Shown in pieces: positions 1-9,929 of a stretch of DNA of 64,000 nucleotides (positions within the stretch are counted from its first letter, which is position 1; the number at the start of each line of letters is the position of its first letter). Origin of the DNA: Pirellula sp. (GTDB lineage Bacteria; Planctomycetota; Planctomycetia; Pirellulales; Lacipirellulaceae); assembly GCA_013822725.1 (NCBI GenBank), contig PNKX01000023.1, positions 1-64,000 on the forward strand, given 5' to 3'. The position numbers and the translations under genes are program-made. The notes beneath the pieces were generated by a model. The model ran no database searches. It saw only the letters and a list, made by a program, of their open reading frames with translations, and was not told where the DNA came from.

Positions 1-656
1 TGCGTCAGACCTTAGTCCGTCAGTTCTCGACAAAAAATCTCTTGGGAATTGGGACATACGGGGTATAATAGATGGTGGGCTATCCACTTAGCGATTCAAG
101 GTCACTCCCAACGGACGTATGACTTAGAAACCCAAAGGCCTCAGTGCGGGGCTGAACCAAGAACCTGTAAAAGTCGACAAGATGAAATTGATGACTTGTC
201 GGCGGCAGACCAACGAATCGTTTACAACCGAAACCTTCCCTCTCATCTCTTAGGGAAAGGTACGCACTTAGAAAATCTATCGTTCACCTCAGAGGCTTGA
301 AAAAGCCATTCAGCGTCTAGTCAGGCGTGGAGCCGGCCCATAAAGGCCGAGCGACATTCGCCGCTAGTACCTCAGAAGTGACCCGGCCCATACTACGTAC
401 TTCCAGAACTGAAGTCGCGACAAAGAGAAAAATCTGGCGAGAGTGCAAACGCAGACGATATCGCCCGTGAAACAACATTCTCTGCGTCTAGGCATTCACA
501 TTCAAATGCCAAGGGACCCCGCAATCAATCTAGGTTGGCTAAGACGCGCCCTCTCCCGCCGACTCCCGCCGACTCCCGTTTAGGGAACTGTCGTTCTGAC
601 CGCTCGGCTGACTTGCCAAAATTCTCGCCCTAGGCGATAGTCGCAAAAGTTAGGTC
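1..656. other. No gene recognised; A/T-richer segment
   Basis: I see no convincing gene here. A reading frame of 83 codons spans 49-300 on the plus strand, but its product has no recognisable motif, its codons are not biased to G/C in the third position like the genes around it, and no ribosome binding site precedes it. The stretch looks visibly richer in A and T than the rest of the window. It could be old inserted DNA, a decayed gene, or the end of something lying to the left of the window. Confidence 0.4.
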
Positions 657-1085
657 TTGCCCCGATCGCACCCACCTCGCACCCACCTCGCCCGCGCCGC
701 CCCCCAAAGCCCGCCCCATACCGATCACCCCTCCCACGCAACGGCCGTCCCGAGCGAATCAAAGCCGATCGTGGGAGAAACGGCACAGGCGGGTGCGAAC
801 ACCCGCCCTACGGCAGGCGTCGTGTCGCCAGAAACGCATGAGGCGACAGCAGTCGTCCCGGAGCTGCCCGCCGCGATCGACTACTACCTGCCGATCGATT
901 TCAACCTGCGGTACGACGACTTCGCCGCGGCGATCGCAACGCTCGATCTTCCAGAACAGAGCCTGCTCTGGGACCAGCGTCTCCGCCATTGGCGCGCCGC
1001 CAAGCGACGCCAAGGGCGTCAAGCGGTCAAACGACGGAAGGCCGCCAAAAAACGCGCTCAAGCATCACGCCGGAACGCCGCGTAA
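657..1085 (+). CDS. Small hypothetical protein with a basic C-terminal tail
   Basis: I do not recognise this protein. The frame opens with a TTG at 657; a GTG at 771 in the same frame is an alternative start. The first half is low-complexity (Pro, Ala, Thr, His). The second half looks like genuine protein, with a short acidic/hydrophobic segment (DYYLPIDFNLRYDD) and a strongly basic Lys/Arg/Ala tail of about 30 residues that could contact nucleic acid. A strong hairpin follows the stop codon directly, which supports a transcribed gene ending here. The overlapping frames on both strands are weaker. Confidence 0.4.
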   Translation: MPRSHPPRTHLARAAPQSPPHTDHPSHATAVPSESKPIVGETAQAGANTRPTAGVVSPETHEATAVVPELPAAIDYYLPIDFNLRYDDFAAAIATLDLPEQSLLWDQRLRHWRAAKRRQGRQAVKRRKAAKKRAQASRRNAA

Positions 1086-1093
1086 CAACCTTA

Positions 1094-1118
1094 GCCCCCG
1101 GTTCTTTAAACCGGGGGC
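1094..1118. terminator. Perfect 10-bp hairpin between convergent genes
   Basis: A ten-base-pair GC-rich stem (GCCCCCGGTT paired with its complement) encloses a five-base loop. It lies between the stop codon of the small plus-strand frame and the stop codon of the minus-strand porin-like gene, so it may end transcription from both sides. There is no clear T-run on either side, so it could also be a repeat element. Confidence 0.55.
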
Positions 1119-1129
1119 CGGCATAACGC

Positions 1130-2245
1130 CTAGTAAACCCAACTCGCCGAAGCATAAGGCCCATGCACCGCAAAGTTGTTATGCAGATGGTACGCCGATT
1201 CCAAGAAGACGCCGATTCCCTGCACGTTCGGCGGGACGACGACGTCGCTGATCGCGTACTCGGTAATCGCGTTGATGTAGACGGCCGCCTGATACCCCCC
1301 TTCCAGGCGAATGATGCTCCCATTTTGCATCGGAATCGTCAGCCCGGCGCCTAGTTTGGAGTCGATGCTCGGAATTACGCGCGTCGCGTCGGGCGAGGTG
1401 ATCGACTGCCGGTTCGGCGGCGTTATGCCCACGTTCGGGAGATCTGGCGAGACAGCCTCGAAGTCGAGTTGATTTTCCTGCCGGCCGATGAGTGCCGATC
1501 CGGCGACCTGACCAAGAAAATCGAGCCGTCCTTTGACGACGCCCGCTTCCACGCCCAATCGCGGGCCGACGCCGTTGAACAGCGACGAGTTGGTGTTCGA
1601 GGAGGAATACGCGCCGTCGAAGCTCGCGAAGTTTCCGGTGAGTTCCTCGCTAATGCGAGCGTACTGCAAGCCGCCGAAGAGCCGGACCTGCGCCGGACTC
1701 CCGTCGGTCCACAAATGGCCCGCTTCGATGTTGACGGAGTCGTACTCAAAATCGACGTTGCCGCTTCCCAGATTGTAGAGATCCGAATCGGGGCCGATTT
1801 CGTAAGGAGGACCTGCGAACTGCTGCGCGTCGGCGACGAACGAACCGTCTCCCGAAGCGTTGAGATGCGTCCACGACAGCCGCACGTCGTTGCCGTTCTC
1901 CGGCACGATATAACGCACGCCGACGTTGAACGCCGGGCTGAGGCTCGTCTCGGCAGCCTGATTCACCCAGTGCGGCGACGGCGCCGGCAGCGGAGTGACC
2001 AGCGTGCCATATTGCATATTGTCGGAAACCGGCTGCAAGTACAGCAGCGCCGCCGTCGCTTCCCAGCGATTGCAATGGCTCGAGTTCGAAACATTCTCGA
2101 ACTGCCCCGCGATCGGCCCCGCTTCCATCGCAACCGAATACGACGCCGGCTCGACCATCCCCTCGTCGGCCCGGACGAGGCCGTCCGTCGTTCCCGCCGC
2201 CAACAGCAACGTACCCAACGACGCCCGCAGAAACGATCTGGCCAT
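1130..2245 (-). CDS. Lpg1974-type outer-membrane beta-barrel protein
   Basis: A secreted protein of about 371 residues that probably forms an outer-membrane beta-barrel. I chose the ATG at 2245 because a signal peptide follows at once (MARSFLRASLGTLLLAAG, then a charged mature N-terminus near residue 26). The rest has the alternating polar and aromatic pattern of a barrel: WEATAALLYLQP near the start, repeated short strands such as VRLSWTHLNASG, and a C-terminus ending in an aromatic residue (ASASWVY). This pattern is typical of the Lpg1974 family of pore-like proteins that is expanded in planctomycetes. The family call is from pattern only. Upstream in-frame codons to 2365 are unlikely to be translated. 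Confidence 0.7.
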   Translation of the reverse strand: MARSFLRASLGTLLLAAGTTDGLVRADEGMVEPASYSVAMEAGPIAGQFENVSNSSHCNRWEATAALLYLQPVSDNMQYGTLVTPLPAPSPHWVNQAAETSLSPAFNVGVRYIVPENGNDVRLSWTHLNASGDGSFVADAQQFAGPPYEIGPDSDLYNLGSGNVDFEYDSVNIEAGHLWTDGSPAQVRLFGGLQYARISEELTGNFASFDGAYSSSNTNSSLFNGVGPRLGVEAGVVKGRLDFLGQVAGSALIGRQENQLDFEAVSPDLPNVGITPPNRQSITSPDATRVIPSIDSKLGAGLTIPMQNGSIIRLEGGYQAAVYINAITEYAISDVVVPPNVQGIGVFLESAYHLHNNFAVHGPYASASWVY

Positions 2246-2526
2246 GACAAGACCCTGCAGAGAAGAGTCGCTCGAATGCCACCCCTGGCCGGCTAGCCGT
2301 GTGAGCGATGCTAGCCTAGCGGCACTGCCGCCATGGGGGAGACTATCGGCAGTCCGCGCCCGCAACTTCGACGCAACCGGTAAGGTTTAACGAGATGAGG
2401 GAGATCCCTAGTTCGACGGCCCGGTAGAGACCACCGGAAGCCGGCTTGGTGGAAAATCCCAGTTTTTGGTGCGGCGGCTCGAATCGACGTCGACGCCGTA
2501 GGAGGCTTCGTCCATGCGCTCGTGAT

Positions 2527-3618
2527 TCAACAATGGCGCCGGGGTCGCAGGGCGAACCGCGTCAGAACTAACGCGAACAGAGTCAACGATGACGACGCAG
2601 GCTCGGGAACGGACGCGAGCGCGGAACTGGCCGCGCTAAACTGCCGTTGCCAGAGGAGAAAGTCAGCGCCGTCTACGATGTCATCGCCATTGGCATCGGC
2701 ACGCGGGTCGCGGGCCGTCCACAGATCCAAGTCTCCGTCCCCGATGATTCCGTCATCATTGAAATCCGCGAGGCCAGTCCGGGGCTCGGAAACGATGACG
2801 TCCCAAATCGTTTTCTGCAACACCGCCAGCGTTGCATTTGGGATTACACCGTAATTTAAAGCAGGCACGGAAAAGTTCGCCGGGTTCTCGCGCTCCGTCG
2901 CCGCCAGTATCGTCGACGAGGCGACGTACGTTCCCAGTTTCGAGAGATGCAGGTCGTCGCGATAGAACTCAGCAAAGCTCGTCACTCCCGGAAGCTGGCC
3001 AGCATCAATCAGGAGGTCCAACCGATAAAACACTTCGCCCGCCGGAACGAGTCGGAGCGTCGCGTCGTTCGCACTATCGACTCGGTTGAAAAGATGATCG
3101 ACGTAGCTGCGCTGCTGCTGCGAAGGCGTCGCGTCGTCGTCTGCTAGTTGGCCAGTCCAAAAATCGGAAAACTTGCCGACCGTAAGGGCGGGCCAAGCCG
3201 AGTAAATGTAGAATGCGGTGTCGTCGTTGCCCGGATGCGATTGGGAAAGATCAATAAAGGTCCCGCAAGCCGCCGCATCATTCCCAAGCGTCGTCCCCTC
3301 GTACGGCTGCAGGGAGACTTTGTCCCATTTGTAATTGGGGAGCGCATTAGAGAAGGTGCCGTATTGAAAAGGCGAAACGACGCACGTCTCGGTCGGATTC
3401 GCGAGCGTATCGGGGAGCGACGAGCTGCAGCGAATGTGAAAGCCGTAATCAAGCGCGACTCCAGCGGAGTCGGCGAGGAGTTCCATACCGAGCCCGGCGG
3501 CCGAGTAGTGTCCGAGGCCGTCAAGCGTCAGGCTATTACCGACAAAATACGTCGACGCCCAACTGGCCGAGGAGACCAATAGAGATAGCGCCACCACTAG
3601 AAAGCTCGACGCCTTCAT
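2527..3618 (-). CDS. Secreted PEP-CTERM protein with dockerin-like segment
   Basis: A secreted protein of about 363 residues. The ATG at 3618 is followed directly by a signal peptide (MKASSFLVVALSLLVSSASWA). The body begins YFVGNSLT, resembling the GNSLT block of SGNH-type proteins, and contains a later DLHLSKLG that matches an SGNH block-V D-x-x-H arrangement, so a hydrolase-like fold is possible. Near the C-terminus, FNDDGIIGDGDLDLW and DANGDDIVDGADFLLW form two calcium-loop-like repeats, as in dockerins. The protein ends VPEPASSS followed by a hydrophobic helix and RPRRHC, a PEP-CTERM sorting signal processed by exosortase. The enzymatic activity is inferred, not certain. Confidence 0.8.
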   Translation of the reverse strand: MKASSFLVVALSLLVSSASWASTYFVGNSLTLDGLGHYSAAGLGMELLADSAGVALDYGFHIRCSSSLPDTLANPTETCVVSPFQYGTFSNALPNYKWDKVSLQPYEGTTLGNDAAACGTFIDLSQSHPGNDDTAFYIYSAWPALTVGKFSDFWTGQLADDDATPSQQQRSYVDHLFNRVDSANDATLRLVPAGEVFYRLDLLIDAGQLPGVTSFAEFYRDDLHLSKLGTYVASSTILAATERENPANFSVPALNYGVIPNATLAVLQKTIWDVIVSEPRTGLADFNDDGIIGDGDLDLWTARDPRADANGDDIVDGADFLLWQRQFSAASSALASVPEPASSSLTLFALVLTRFALRPRRHC

Positions 3619-4031
3619 AAACCTGCCCATTTCCGCTGTTCCGAAGACTCTCGCGCGGGACGTGCCCCTGTCCCATACTGCATGACAGGTATCATGATAA
3701 CCGGGCTCGCGGTCGGCACCAAGCGATCGGAACGACGTTTTTCCGCCGATCATGTTTGCTGCGGCGTTTGAGGGGCTTCGAGTGCAGCTTTTTGCCGCGA
3801 CAACCCGCCAAACGCACAAATCCCCCAGACTTCCTTATGGTTGCCCCGCCACCGACACGGAAATTAGATTTCCAGACCATACTGTCTGAATAACCCCACC
3901 TCCCGAGAGCCGCAAAAGCAAACAGCCGTAGGGCCACGCCCTCCGGGCTGAAGCGCGAACTCGCTTGCCGCTTCCCCCGGACCGCGTGGCGGCTCCGGCT
4001 ATTAAGCTGTCTATTGAATCTCGTCTGCTCC
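3619..4031. other. Intergenic region, no gene recognised
   Basis: About 410 bases upstream of the PEP-CTERM gene and downstream of the hibernation factor gene. Short frames on both strands have no recognisable product. It probably holds the promoter of the PEP-CTERM gene, but I cannot name boxes with confidence. Confidence 0.4.
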
Positions 4032-4427
4032 TCAATCCTCCGCCGCCAGGACCTCGTCGTCTACCAACTCGACCGCGCCGCTCGCGGCAAACTCTGCCGT
4101 CGAGGTTCGCCCCTTGGCGCCATACTTCTTCTCCAGCGTCCGATCGATCGTCCGCACCAGCTTCTCGACCGCTGCGCTAATCGCCGCCTCAACGACTGTC
4201 CCCTGCCCTGTCACCGCGATCGGCTGTATGCCCGAGAGTCGCGCTTCCATCGCACACCGTTTGTCATGCTCGCCCCCTTTGTGGCCATTCTCATCGCCGA
4301 TATGAACTTCCACCCGCGTCACCCGATTGCCGAATCGCTCCAGCGCTCCCGTCACGATCGACTCGACATGAGCCGTCAATCCCGCGCTGCCGTGGACATG
4401 GTTGTCGGTATGGACTTGAACTTGCAT
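4032..4427 (-). CDS. hpf: Ribosome hibernation factor, HPF/RaiA family (short form)
   Basis: A 131-residue protein of the HPF/YfiA/RaiA family, which bind the small ribosomal subunit and silence ribosomes in stress or stationary phase. The N-terminal 100 residues match the family fold: MQVQVHTDNHVHGS, then an amphipathic helix, RVEVHIGDENG, and a second helix that begins AAISAAVEKLVRTIDRTLEKK. The length fits a short form without the separate C-terminal dimerisation domain of long HPF. A short acidic tail (VELVDDEVLAAED) replaces it. It stands alone with long intergenic regions on both sides, which suggests its own regulation. Confidence 0.82.
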   Translation of the reverse strand: MQVQVHTDNHVHGSAGLTAHVESIVTGALERFGNRVTRVEVHIGDENGHKGGEHDKRCAMEARLSGIQPIAVTGQGTVVEAAISAAVEKLVRTIDRTLEKKYGAKGRTSTAEFAASGAVELVDDEVLAAED

Positions 4428-4883
4428 CTTCGTTTCTCTTCTATCGATGGACTCAACGATTAGTCGTTGTCGATGAACACAAACTTTATGGGTGATGACT
4501 TACGAAGCAGACTCGTCTTAAGGTGTTCCTTTCGTCGCCTGGGGCGGTCGATGGTCTGTTTTATTCCTAGGAGGGCTCGCCTCACACTTCAACATGAGCA
4601 ACGCATGTGCCATTTTCAGTGCGCCGCTGAGGAAAGAGCGCGCGGGAGGGGCTAACTCCACGCGCAGCCCACCCCTCCCTCAAAAATCTAGCCTCCTCTA
4701 CGGATCAAAACGGTACAATGTTCGGCGTCGGACGGGCCCAATCACCCCAACCGAACGCCAGATTGAGCGATTTCGCACGTTAGCGCGACCATAGGCGGCA
4801 AGAGGGCGCCACGATGGCTCCATTGGCCTCAGCGATGCGCCGCGTCGCCTAACCGCACCCCCACCTTCATAAGGATTTCCGTC
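4428..4883. other. Divergent intergenic region between hibernation factor and OsmC
   Basis: About 455 bases between two divergent stress-type genes. It must hold both promoters. An AAGGAT ribosome binding site lies just before the OsmC start. Otherwise I see GC-rich partial inverted repeats around 4615-4680 but no gene. Confidence 0.45.
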
Positions 4884-5312
4884 ATGCCCGCACGCTCCTC
4901 CACCGCCGTTTGGAACGGCGACATCATGTCCGGCAACGGCACGATGAAGATTGGTTCCGGCGCCTGGGAAGGTCCCTATTCGTTCAAGTCGCGCTTCGAA
5001 GACGGCAAAGGGACCAACCCCGAAGAGCTGATCGCCGCCGCTCACGCCGGCTGCTTCTCGATGGCCCTCAGCGGGGCCCTCACCAAGAGCGGCCACCCGC
5101 CGGAGAAGATCGAAACGACCGCCGAAGTCGGCCTCGTCAAAGAAGGCGAGGGCTTCCGGATTCCCACGATCAAGCTAAAGACCGCCGTCAAGGTCGCGGG
5201 GCTCGACGACGCCAAGTTCCAAGAAATCGCCAAGGCGGCGAAAGAGAACTGCCCCGTCTCGAAAGTGTTGGCCGGCGCAGAAATCACGCTCGATGCGAAG
5301 CTGCTTTCCTAA
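4884..5312 (+). CDS. OsmC-family peroxiredoxin
   Basis: A 142-residue cytoplasmic OsmC/Ohr-type thiol peroxidase that reduces organic hydroperoxides. Both redox cysteines are visible: Cys57 in AAHAGCFSMAL and Cys123 in ENCPVSKVL, the usual OsmC arrangement. NPEELIAAAHAGCF is the family signature. Length is normal for the family. The ATG at 4884 is preceded by AAGGAT at suitable spacing. The divergent neighbour is a ribosome hibernation factor, so this may be a stress-response pair. Its stop is followed within 30 bases by the end of a convergent sulfatase gene. Substrate is not predictable; OsmC rather than Ohr is favoured by sequence feel only. Confidence 0.9.
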   Translation: MPARSSTAVWNGDIMSGNGTMKIGSGAWEGPYSFKSRFEDGKGTNPEELIAAAHAGCFSMALSGALTKSGHPPEKIETTAEVGLVKEGEGFRIPTIKLKTAVKVAGLDDAKFQEIAKAAKENCPVSKVLAGAEITLDAKLLS

Positions 5313-5336
5313 GGACAAGCAACTGTCTTCCCTGCG

Positions 5337-6704
5337 TTAGCGCTCAGCGGCGCCTTGCCGCTGAGCGCGACGATTCAGTTGTTCCTTCCCCACCGGAGGC
5401 AGCGGCTGCCCCTGCAGCGCCGCAGGCCGCGCGTCAGCGTATTTGGCGATCACGCTGCGTAGCTCCTCAGCCGCTGCGGCTTGAGCAGCGTTCAACGCCC
5501 CGCTGTCGAGCGGCGCCGATTCCTCCAACGGATCGGCGTCGAGATCGTACAGCCTGCCGTCGCTGTAGAGTTTGTACTGCTTCGACATGGCAAACACATG
5601 CTTCGGCTCGCCGCCCCCATGTTGCGAGTACCAAGAGTAAATCGGCGGCCGCGGCGTACCCGACTCGCCCAGCGCTAGCGGCAGGAAGCTGTGTCCATCG
5701 AGCGTCAAGCCGGCAGGCGGTTTCACGCCCCCAGTGGCGCACAGCGTTGGCAAGAAATCAACGCTCGAAACCAGTTCGTCGCATACCTTCCCCGTCGGGA
5801 CATGCCCGGGCCAGTTGACGATCAGCGGCACATGCATGCCACGCGCCGTTGATTGGCCTTTGCCCCCTTTGAATTCGCCGCCGCGGAAGCGCGACATCGT
5901 CCCCGCTCCCGTGCCATTGTCCCCGAGAAAGATGATCAGTGTCTCGTCGCGAATCGCCAGCTCGTCGAGCTTCGCCGTCATTTTTCCGATCAGCTTGTCC
6001 ATATACGTTACCATCTCGCCGAAGTGACGCGGCGCACGATTTGCCTGCTCGCCGACGGCCTTCGGATCCCAATCCTTGCTGTCGGGCGTCGGTTGATACG
6101 GCGCGTGGGTCAGTATCATCGGATAGTAGAGGAGAAACGGCTTGTCCTGATGCCGCGCCACGAAGTCGATCGCAAAGTCATTCACCAGGTCGGGCCCATA
6201 CTGCCCCTCGTTGAAATCGCGCTCCTCGCCGTTGTATTCCAATCCCGGATTAGCGTAGCGCGGCGGGACGCGCGTTTGCTGCCAGAGACACGATTCGTCG
6301 AACCCCAAGTCCTGCGGCAGCCCTGGCTCCCGCCCCAGCTGCCACTTGCCCGCAATGCCTGTGACATACCCTGCTTGCTTGAGGAGCTGCGCAAAGGTCG
6401 TCGCCTTCGGATCGATCATGCCGAACCGAATGTAGTTCCGCACGTTCGATTGCCCGGTCATCAATTCGACTCGCGTCGGCGTGCAGAGCGGCTGCACATA
6501 GCAACGATCGAATCTCACGCCCGTCGCCGCCAGTTGGTCTAGGTTCGGCGTCTGGTACGACTCGCCTCCATTGGCCGTGATCGTCTCATAACCCAAATCA
6601 TCGGCCATGATCAGAATGATGTTTGGTTGCCGCGGCGCAGCCTGCGCGGCGAATGGCAGCAGCATTAAAATAAAGGCCGTGACGACGGCGGAATATCGAT
6701 TCAT
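5337..6704 (-). CDS. Secreted arylsulfatase (alkaline phosphatase superfamily)
   Basis: A type I sulfatase of about 455 residues that hydrolyses sulfate esters, probably of polysaccharides, outside the cytoplasm. The start at 6704 gives a clear signal peptide (MNRYSAVVTAFILMLLPFAAQA); ATGs at 6716 and 6743 are alternatives. Metal-binding DD at residues 35-36 (LIMADDLGY) and the formylglycine motif C-T-P-T-R at 74-78 are intact, so it needs a maturase, none of which is seen in this window. FLGDNGTGAG and HVPLIVNWPG are further family blocks. It is divergent from a second sulfatase across about 150 bases, suggesting a shared control region. Confidence 0.92.
   Translation of the reverse strand: MNRYSAVVTAFILMLLPFAAQAAPRQPNIILIMADDLGYETITANGGESYQTPNLDQLAATGVRFDRCYVQPLCTPTRVELMTGQSNVRNYIRFGMIDPKATTFAQLLKQAGYVTGIAGKWQLGREPGLPQDLGFDESCLWQQTRVPPRYANPGLEYNGEERDFNEGQYGPDLVNDFAIDFVARHQDKPFLLYYPMILTHAPYQPTPDSKDWDPKAVGEQANRAPRHFGEMVTYMDKLIGKMTAKLDELAIRDETLIIFLGDNGTGAGTMSRFRGGEFKGGKGQSTARGMHVPLIVNWPGHVPTGKVCDELVSSVDFLPTLCATGGVKPPAGLTLDGHSFLPLALGESGTPRPPIYSWYSQHGGGEPKHVFAMSKQYKLYSDGRLYDLDADPLEESAPLDSGALNAAQAAAAEELRSVIAKYADARPAALQGQPLPPVGKEQLNRRAQRQGAAER
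5340..5368. terminator. 12-bp hairpin between convergent genes, inside the sulfatase 3' end
   Basis: A perfect twelve-base-pair stem (GCGCTCAGCGGC with its complement) and a five-base loop. It overlaps the last codons of the minus-strand sulfatase, just before its stop codon, and lies 28 bases after the OsmC stop. It is well placed to end OsmC transcription and perhaps to protect the 3' end of the sulfatase message. There is no strong T-run. Confidence 0.5.
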
Positions 6705-6851
6705 GGCGAAACCCATTCGACGCGAAGTTGTTAAACTAGACATGCCCCGTCGCCGCCACTTTGTGTGATGACGAGGCGCTGCCCACACAATCGTAATCAT
6801 TTCATCTCTACCGCGTCAGCTTTCGAACAGCCACTTTCACGAATCCGCAAC

Positions 6852-8453
<1,602 letters not shown>

Positions 8454-8504
8454 CAACGCGTTCACTCACGCGCCCCACCAGCAAACGCCGCCATCCGCAA
8501 CGCC

Positions 8505-8559
8505 CATTTAGCCCCGCCCGCTCGCGGCGGGCACGCGGGCTACCGCCCGCGGCTAAATG
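8505..8559. repeat. CATTTAGCC palindrome, copy 1
   Basis: An imperfect 55-base palindrome. It starts CATTTAGCC and ends GGCTAAATG, with a GC-rich centre built around CCCGCTCGCGGCGGG. Similar elements occur at 23623-23679 and 54884-54925. It lies between the sulfatase stop and the DinB-fold gene, so it could act as a terminator or belong to a mobile REP family. Confidence 0.8.
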
Positions 8560-8653
8560 GCCTCACATGGTGATCAGCGCCACAGCGCTAGACCGCGCCG
8601 ACCGATTCTCTTACCATGCGCATCTCCCCAATCGCTGCCCAGGAGCCTTTCGC

Positions 8654-9136
8654 ATGAACGCCCGCGACGCCATCAAAATTTCCATCGACTGCGGCAACAT
8701 GGTGGCGCTCGCCTATCTCGAAGACCTCACCGACGCCGAGATGCTCCACCGTCCCGCCCCTGACGCAAACCATATCAATTGGCAGCTCGGCCACCTCGTT
8801 TGGTCCGATCATCACCATTTAGAAATGGGCGCTCCTAAGTTTCTCAAGCCCCTCCCCGACGGCTTCACGACGCTGTACAACGCCGAGACGGCGAAAGTCG
8901 ACGACCCGACCAAGCTCCTCACGAAGGCCGAACTCCTCGCCGCCCGCGAAGTCCAACAACGGGCGACGATCGAAGCCCTCGACCAGCAGACCGACGCTGA
9001 GCTCGATCGCGAGACAGGCGTCTTCTGGGCCCCCACCGTCGCCGCCCTCTTCTCGATGGCTGGCAGCCACTGGCTGATGCACTCCGGCCAATGGGCCGTC
9101 ATCCGCCGCCAACTAGGCCGCCCACCTCTCTTCTAG
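8654..9136 (+). CDS. DinB-fold four-helix protein
   Basis: A 160-residue cytoplasmic protein of the DinB/YfiT superfamily, metal-binding four-helix bundles often linked to thiol-dependent transfer or stress. The start at 8654 is decided by a good AGGAG (8641-8645) at correct spacing; in-frame codons back to 8567 lack one. Three candidate metal ligands are placed as in DinB proteins: His in INWQLGHLVWSDHH, and His in GSHWLMHSGQW near the C-terminus. The motif NHINWQLGH is a family signature. The stop codon lies within a dispersed 46-base repeat. Activity is not predictable. Confidence 0.8.
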   Translation: MNARDAIKISIDCGNMVALAYLEDLTDAEMLHRPAPDANHINWQLGHLVWSDHHHLEMGAPKFLKPLPDGFTTLYNAETAKVDDPTKLLTKAELLAAREVQQRATIEALDQQTDAELDRETGVFWAPTVAALFSMAGSHWLMHSGQWAVIRRQLGRPPLF

Positions 9137-9180
9137 CCCCTGGCTCCGCCAGGGGGTCGGTTACCATACCGATAGACGTC
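9135..9180. repeat. 46-base dispersed repeat, copy 1
   Basis: It starts AGCCCCTGGCTCCGCCAG, which forms a hairpin, and ends CCGATAGACGTC. A second copy at 59904-59949 matches at 40 of 46 positions by eye. The element begins in the stop codon of the DinB-fold gene. Confidence 0.7.
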
Positions 9181-9327
9181 GCCCCGTGGATCGCTATCCT
9201 CCAGCGAAGACAAGAGATTCAATCGGCTTCCGCCTCCCCCCTCCGCTCTCAGCTTTCCGCCCTCCCCCTTCGTCTCATGTTCCACAATCGCCCACCCGCC
9301 ATCAGCCGAGAGCCCCGTCGCATTCCG

Positions 9328-9654
9328 ATGCAGGATCACAACAGCGACGACAGGCTCCACGATCACCTCCTCAACATCATCGCCGTCTCCGCCGGCATGC
9401 TCGGCGTCTGCCTCACCGCCGTCGGCCTCATCGGCGTCATCAAGGCGACGGCCAAAATTGAAACCCTCTGCGACGAAATCCTCGCCGCGACCTCGTTCAT
9501 CTATCTCGGCGCCGCGATCATCTCCTTTGTCGCCCTCCGCACCCCCTTGCGCAAGCGAGCCATCGGCCTCGCCTTCCTGGTCGACGTCCTCTTCTGCCTC
9601 GGCCTCATCCTCACCGCCGTCGCCTGCGGCCTCCTAGTGATGATCGTTTTATAA
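9328..9654 (+). CDS. Small membrane protein with three predicted helices
   Basis: A 108-residue protein that I do not recognise by name. After a polar start (MQDHNSDDRLHDHLL) three hydrophobic segments follow, at about residues 17-37, 50-68 and 82-107, with a basic loop (RTPLRKRA) between the second and third. This fits a small inner-membrane protein with the loop in the cytoplasm. The start at 9328 is the first ATG that does not drag in the upstream repeat; longer frames back to 9091 overlap the DinB-fold gene. Confidence 0.65.
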   Translation: MQDHNSDDRLHDHLLNIIAVSAGMLGVCLTAVGLIGVIKATAKIETLCDEILAATSFIYLGAAIISFVALRTPLRKRAIGLAFLVDVLFCLGLILTAVACGLLVMIVL

Positions 9655-9721
9655 TCACCCCAGCGAGCCGGGTCGTCCCGACCCCGGCGCCCCTCCCTTT
9701 TCTATCCCCTTCTAAAATTCC

Positions 9722-9929
9722 ATTGAACCGCCAAGGACGCCAAGAGCGCCAAGGCAAATGCATGGGAGGAATTGAACCACAACGGCACAACGGGCACACG
9801 GAAGAAAAGAACAAACTGATGAATCCGCGATGAACGCAGATGAATTTCTATCGGCGTCTATCTGCGTTCATCGGCGGTTCCTAAACTTTTGTATTCCCTT
9901 GGCGCACTTGGCGTCCTTGGCGGTTCAAT
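9722..9929. repeat. Nested long inverted repeat between convergent genes
   Basis: Outer arms of 33 bases (9722-9754 and 9897-9929) are complementary with one mismatch; each contains CCGCCAAGGACGCCAAG or its complement. Inside them, a perfect 13-base inverted repeat (GATGAACGCAGAT at 9829-9841, complement at 9860-9872) forms a second hairpin. The right outer arm includes the stop codon of the serine hydrolase gene. The element fills most of the gap between two convergent genes. Related but different nested repeats occur at 53499-53593, 55834-56003 and 44754-44862. Confidence 0.85.

Noticed and set aside
49-300. 83-codon frame at the left end
   Set aside because: No ribosome binding site, no motif and no codon bias. 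Treated as non-coding.
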